A DNA stretch of 64,000 nucleotides. It comes from Agrobacterium sp. RAC06 (GTDB lineage: Bacteria; Pseudomonadota; Alphaproteobacteria; Rhizobiales; Rhizobiaceae). Shown piece after piece: positions 61,893-64,000 of this stretch. Positions within the stretch are counted from its first letter, which is position 1. Each line of letters starts with the position of its first letter. The stretch lies in contig NZ_CP016499.1 in NCBI RefSeq assembly GCF_001713475.1, positions 3,254,501 through 3,318,500 of the forward strand, written 5' to 3'. Made by a program: the position numbers and the translations under genes. The notes below the pieces were generated by a model. That model made no database searches, was not told where the DNA came from, and saw nothing but the letters and a program-made list of their open reading frames with translations.

Positions 61893-62471
61893 CTACCTGT
61901 TCTTCCCCGGCACCCACAGAATATCCGCCTTGCCGCCGTCATTCGCATGACGTGCTGCCACGAACAGAAAATCCGACAGCCGGTTCACATATTTCAGTGC
62001 CGGTGCGCCGACTTCCTCACCGTCGAAGCGGGAGAGTTCGACCATGATGCGCTCGGCACGACGCGAGGTGGTGCGCGCGAGGTGCAGATAGGCTGCAGCG
62101 GGCGTGCCTCCCGGCAGGATGAAGGATTTCAGCGGATCGAGAGCGGCATTCAGCTGGTCGATTTCCTTCTCGATCCGGTCGACCTGGGCCTCGATGACGC
62201 GGAGCGGCTCGTAGGAGAGGACCTCGCCGGTTTCGGGGGCGGCGAGATCCGCGCCGAGGTCGAAGAGGTCGTTCTGGATGCGCATCAGCATGGCATCGAG
62301 TTCCGGCATCTCTCCCGTATGGAGCCGGGCAATGCCGATCGCTGAATTCGTCTCGTCGATCGTGCCATAGGCGTCGACGCGCAGGTCGTGCTTCAGGCGG
62401 CGCGGGCCTGTCACCAGTGCCGTGGTGCCGTCATCGCCGGTGCGGGTGTAGATCTTGTTGAGCTTGACCAT
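61893..62471 (-). CDS. pduO: Cob(I)yrinic acid a,c-diamide adenosyltransferase, PduO type
   Basis: A 192-aa ATP:cob(I)alamin adenosyltransferase that forms the Co-C bond of adenosylcobalamin. Seen: the N-terminal IYTRTGDDGTTAL motif that binds ATP, DETNSAIGIAR, and the C-terminal NRLSDFLFVAARHAN. The last Arg/Asp region fits an active enzyme. Together with cobST this indicates aerobic cobalamin synthesis. The HIG1-like gene lies 4 bp upstream. Confidence 0.94.
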   Translation of the reverse strand: MVKLNKIYTRTGDDGTTALVTGPRRLKHDLRVDAYGTIDETNSAIGIARLHTGEMPELDAMLMRIQNDLFDLGADLAAPETGEVLSYEPLRVIEAQVDRIEKEIDQLNAALDPLKSFILPGGTPAAAYLHLARTTSRRAERIMVELSRFDGEEVGAPALKYVNRLSDFLFVAARHANDGGKADILWVPGKNR

Positions 62472-62475
62472 GGTT

Positions 62476-62673
62476 TCAGCGTCCCCCGCCCGTCAGCCAG
62501 AGTGTGAGCATGATCAGCGCGATCGCGATCGCCTGCAGCACGATACGGGCCTGCATCAGTTTGTTGGATGTATTGCCGTCGCCGCCTTTCAGCATGTTGA
62601 AGAGGCCTCGCAAGAGGACGAGGGCGACAAGCCCCATGACGATGATGGCGAGGACATAGGTGAATGTGGACAT
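62476..62673 (-). CDS. HIG1-domain twin-transmembrane protein
   Basis: A 65-aa protein with two hydrophobic helices (FTYVLAIIVMGLVALVLLRG and IVLQAIAIALIMLTLWL) joined by a short polar loop with GGDGN and KLMQAR, the HIG1 pattern. Mitochondrial HIG1 proteins associate with cytochrome oxidase; the bacterial function is unknown. Placed 4 bp before pduO, so co-transcribed. Confidence 0.85.
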   Translation of the reverse strand: MSTFTYVLAIIVMGLVALVLLRGLFNMLKGGDGNTSNKLMQARIVLQAIAIALIMLTLWLTGGGR

Positions 62674-62703
62674 AACGTGGGATGAGCCTTTGTTCGTCGC
62701 CGG

Positions 62704-63528
62704 TCAGTCCAGCGAGCGCATCAGTCGATAGAAGAGGTCGGCCGGAAGCCAGCGCTTGATCAGGGCCCCCTGCTTGGCCGGCTTGGTCACGAGATAATGT
62801 GGGCGGGCACGCCGGGCGGTCAAGGCGTGGGTGAGGACTTTGTAGACGGCCTCCGGCCCGAGTTTGTGGCGGTTGACGGGGCCTGTGCCATCGAGTCGCG
62901 CCAGTTGCCGGCGGTAGTCCTCGGCATGAACCGAGTTTTCGAGGTCGATCACGCGGCGGATGTGGTGGAGCGCATTGGCGGTGAAGCGGCTTTCGATCGG
63001 GCCGGGCTCGATCAGGCTCACCTGCACGCCGGAGCCCTCGAGTTCCATACGAAGTGTGAGCGAGAGGCCCTCGAGCGCAAACTTCGAGGCCGTATAGGCG
63101 CCGCGCCAGCGATAGGGGATGATGCCGAGGATCGAGGAGCATTGCACGATGCGGCCTGATCCTTGCGCTCGCATCGCCGGGATCACCCGACGGGTCAGGT
63201 CGTGCCAGCCGAAGAGATTTGTCTCGAACTGCTGCCTGAGCGCTTCCGTCGGCAGATCCTCCACCGCACCCGCCTGGCCATAGGCGCCATTGTTGAACAG
63301 CGCGTCGAGCCGGCCCCCTGTGCGGTCGAACACGGTCGCGACAAGGGTTTCGATGCTGGCTGTGTCGGTGTAATCCATTACGAGGGCCTCAATACCCTTC
63401 GCCTCGAGCGCGCCCAGGTCTTCCGGCTTGCGCACCGTCGCAAAGACCCGCCAGCCGTCGCGCTTGAGGGCCTCGGCACAGTAGGCGCCGATGCCGGAGG
63501 AACAACCGGTGACGATGATGCTCTTCAC
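62704..63528 (-). CDS. Short-chain dehydrogenase/reductase
   Basis: A 274-aa Rossmann-fold oxidoreductase. The GTG start at 63528 gives VKSIIVTGCSSGIGAYCAEA with the GxxxGxG-type motif (GCSSGIG). Catalytic YxxxK is in YTASKFALEG with the Ser in SSILGIIPYRW. Substrate unknown; the family acts on steroids, lipids or aldehydes. RBS GAGG is about 8 nt upstream. A longer frame to 63813 is antisense to the next gene and rejected. Divergent from the YihY/BrkB gene. Confidence 0.9.
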   Translation of the reverse strand: MKSIIVTGCSSGIGAYCAEALKRDGWRVFATVRKPEDLGALEAKGIEALVMDYTDTASIETLVATVFDRTGGRLDALFNNGAYGQAGAVEDLPTEALRQQFETNLFGWHDLTRRVIPAMRAQGSGRIVQCSSILGIIPYRWRGAYTASKFALEGLSLTLRMELEGSGVQVSLIEPGPIESRFTANALHHIRRVIDLENSVHAEDYRRQLARLDGTGPVNRHKLGPEAVYKVLTHALTARRARPHYLVTKPAKQGALIKRWLPADLFYRLMRSLD

Positions 63529-63621
63529 GGGGAAAACCTCGTTATTGCTTTGCAAACGGCGATGGGTTTCCCATATTCGGCCCCAGCCTGCAATCGTGCC
63601 CCGCGTTCTTGAGGAGACTGG

Positions 63622-64000
63622 ATGCCGACTTTCCTGCGTATGCTCTACAAGGTCGGCTTTGACGCGTTCTGGCATTTCACCGAGGACGACGGCTGGGCGA
63701 TGGCGAGCCATGTCGCGCTGTCGGCTATTCTTGCGCTTTTTCCATTCCTGATCTTCGGCACGGCGCTTGCGAGTTTCCTCGGCGCCGACCAGTTCGCCGA
63801 GACGGCGGTGCATCTGATTTTCGACACCTGGCCGGAGACCATCGCCAAGCCGCTGTCCGACCAGGTGGTGCAGGTGTTGACCATTCCGCGCGGTGGGCTT
63901 CTGACCATCTCGGTGCTGGCAGCCGCCTATTTCGCCTCGAACGGGGTGGAGGCGCTGCGCGTCTCGCTCAACCGCGCTTACCGGGTGGCGGAGACGCGGC
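63622..64000 (+). CDS. YihY/virulence factor BrkB family protein, partial (3' end beyond window)
   Basis: Read directly: ATG at 63622 after GAGGAGACTGG, then MPTFLRMLYKVGFDAFWHF, a polar ERDDGWAM-like segment (actual TEDDGWAMASHVALSA) and a hydrophobic helix ILALFPFLIFGTALASFL. The frame stays open to the right edge. The first ~125 residues match the start of the YihY/BrkB membrane family, once misnamed RNase BN. The rest of the domain lies outside the window. Confidence 0.85.
   Translation, partial: MPTFLRMLYKVGFDAFWHFTEDDGWAMASHVALSAILALFPFLIFGTALASFLGADQFAETAVHLIFDTWPETIAKPLSDQVVQVLTIPRGGLLTISVLAAAYFASNGVEALRVSLNRAYRVAETR

Overview
The window looks like chromosomal DNA of an alphaproteobacterium, most likely Rhizobiaceae or a close Hyphomicrobiales relative. 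Evidence: high-GC coding with strong third-position bias (long empty antisense frames); an ALA-synthase type HemA; aerobic cobaltochelatase CobS/CobT; EcfG-type sigma with GGAAC-N16/17-CGTT promoters; a CpdR-family regulator; the TIGR02302 glutamine-rich membrane protein; and a dense, mostly housekeeping gene order. No phage, transposase, CRISPR array or plasmid gene was seen. About 70 genes are annotated; the last one runs off the right edge.

Layout. 0.1-3.9 kb: coxS-coxL-coxM, a molybdenum hydroxylase in form II order with the form II active-site loop. 4.0-5.3 kb: hemA behind a terminator and an FNR/FixK-like box. 5.4-10.1 kb: a GlxA-type regulator, a DUF1272 zinc protein, dxr and an unusual P1B-like ATPase. 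10.1-14.9 kb: a general-stress island (BON protein, YciE-like ferritin-like protein, DNA topoisomerase IB, an EcfG sigma factor, small proteins, a NepR-like peptide and a frameshifted small membrane protein) with six EcfG-type promoter matches, two of them weaker. 15.0 kb: tRNA-Arg(CCT). 15.2-20.3 kb: M20 amidohydrolase, D,D-carboxypeptidase, His-rich G3E GTPase, TusA-like protein, L,D-transpeptidase lipoprotein. 20.4-25.7 kb: accA, xerD, a 50-residue membrane peptide, aroK-aroB and a CorC/HlyC transporter. 25.7-30.7 kb: bolA, a C-terminal J protein, cobS-cobT and a phytase-like lipoprotein.

30.8-45.6 kb: queuosine precursor transporter behind a possible preQ1-type pseudoknot, rpmB, DUF3108, EamA, lysoplasmalogenase, cupin, gloB, methyltransferase, hisC-tyrC, DUF2125, ChaC-like enzyme, plsC, YdcF, ftsE-ftsX, hpt and a CpdR-like receiver. 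45.7-52.2 kb: TIGR02302 protein, lysA, lptM, argH and the divergent tlpA. 52.2-57.7 kb: an EAL protein and the sulfate importer sbp-cysT-cysW-cysA. 57.8-64.0 kb: 3-hydroxybutyryl-CoA dehydrogenase, etfB-etfA behind a perfect palindrome, a rhomboid protease, an inverted-repeat mosaic, PduO-type cobalamin adenosyltransferase, a HIG1-like peptide, a short-chain dehydrogenase and the start of a YihY/BrkB protein.

Themes. The most coherent accessory unit is the stress island: one sigma factor of the EcfG class, itself behind a perfect EcfG-type promoter, appears to control DNA-topology, envelope, ferritin-like and small proteins around it. The rest is core metabolism (heme, isoprenoids, shikimate, His/Tyr/Arg/Lys, cobalamin, sulfate, fatty acid) and envelope biology. 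All functions are inferred from sequence features and remembered family signatures; no database search was run.
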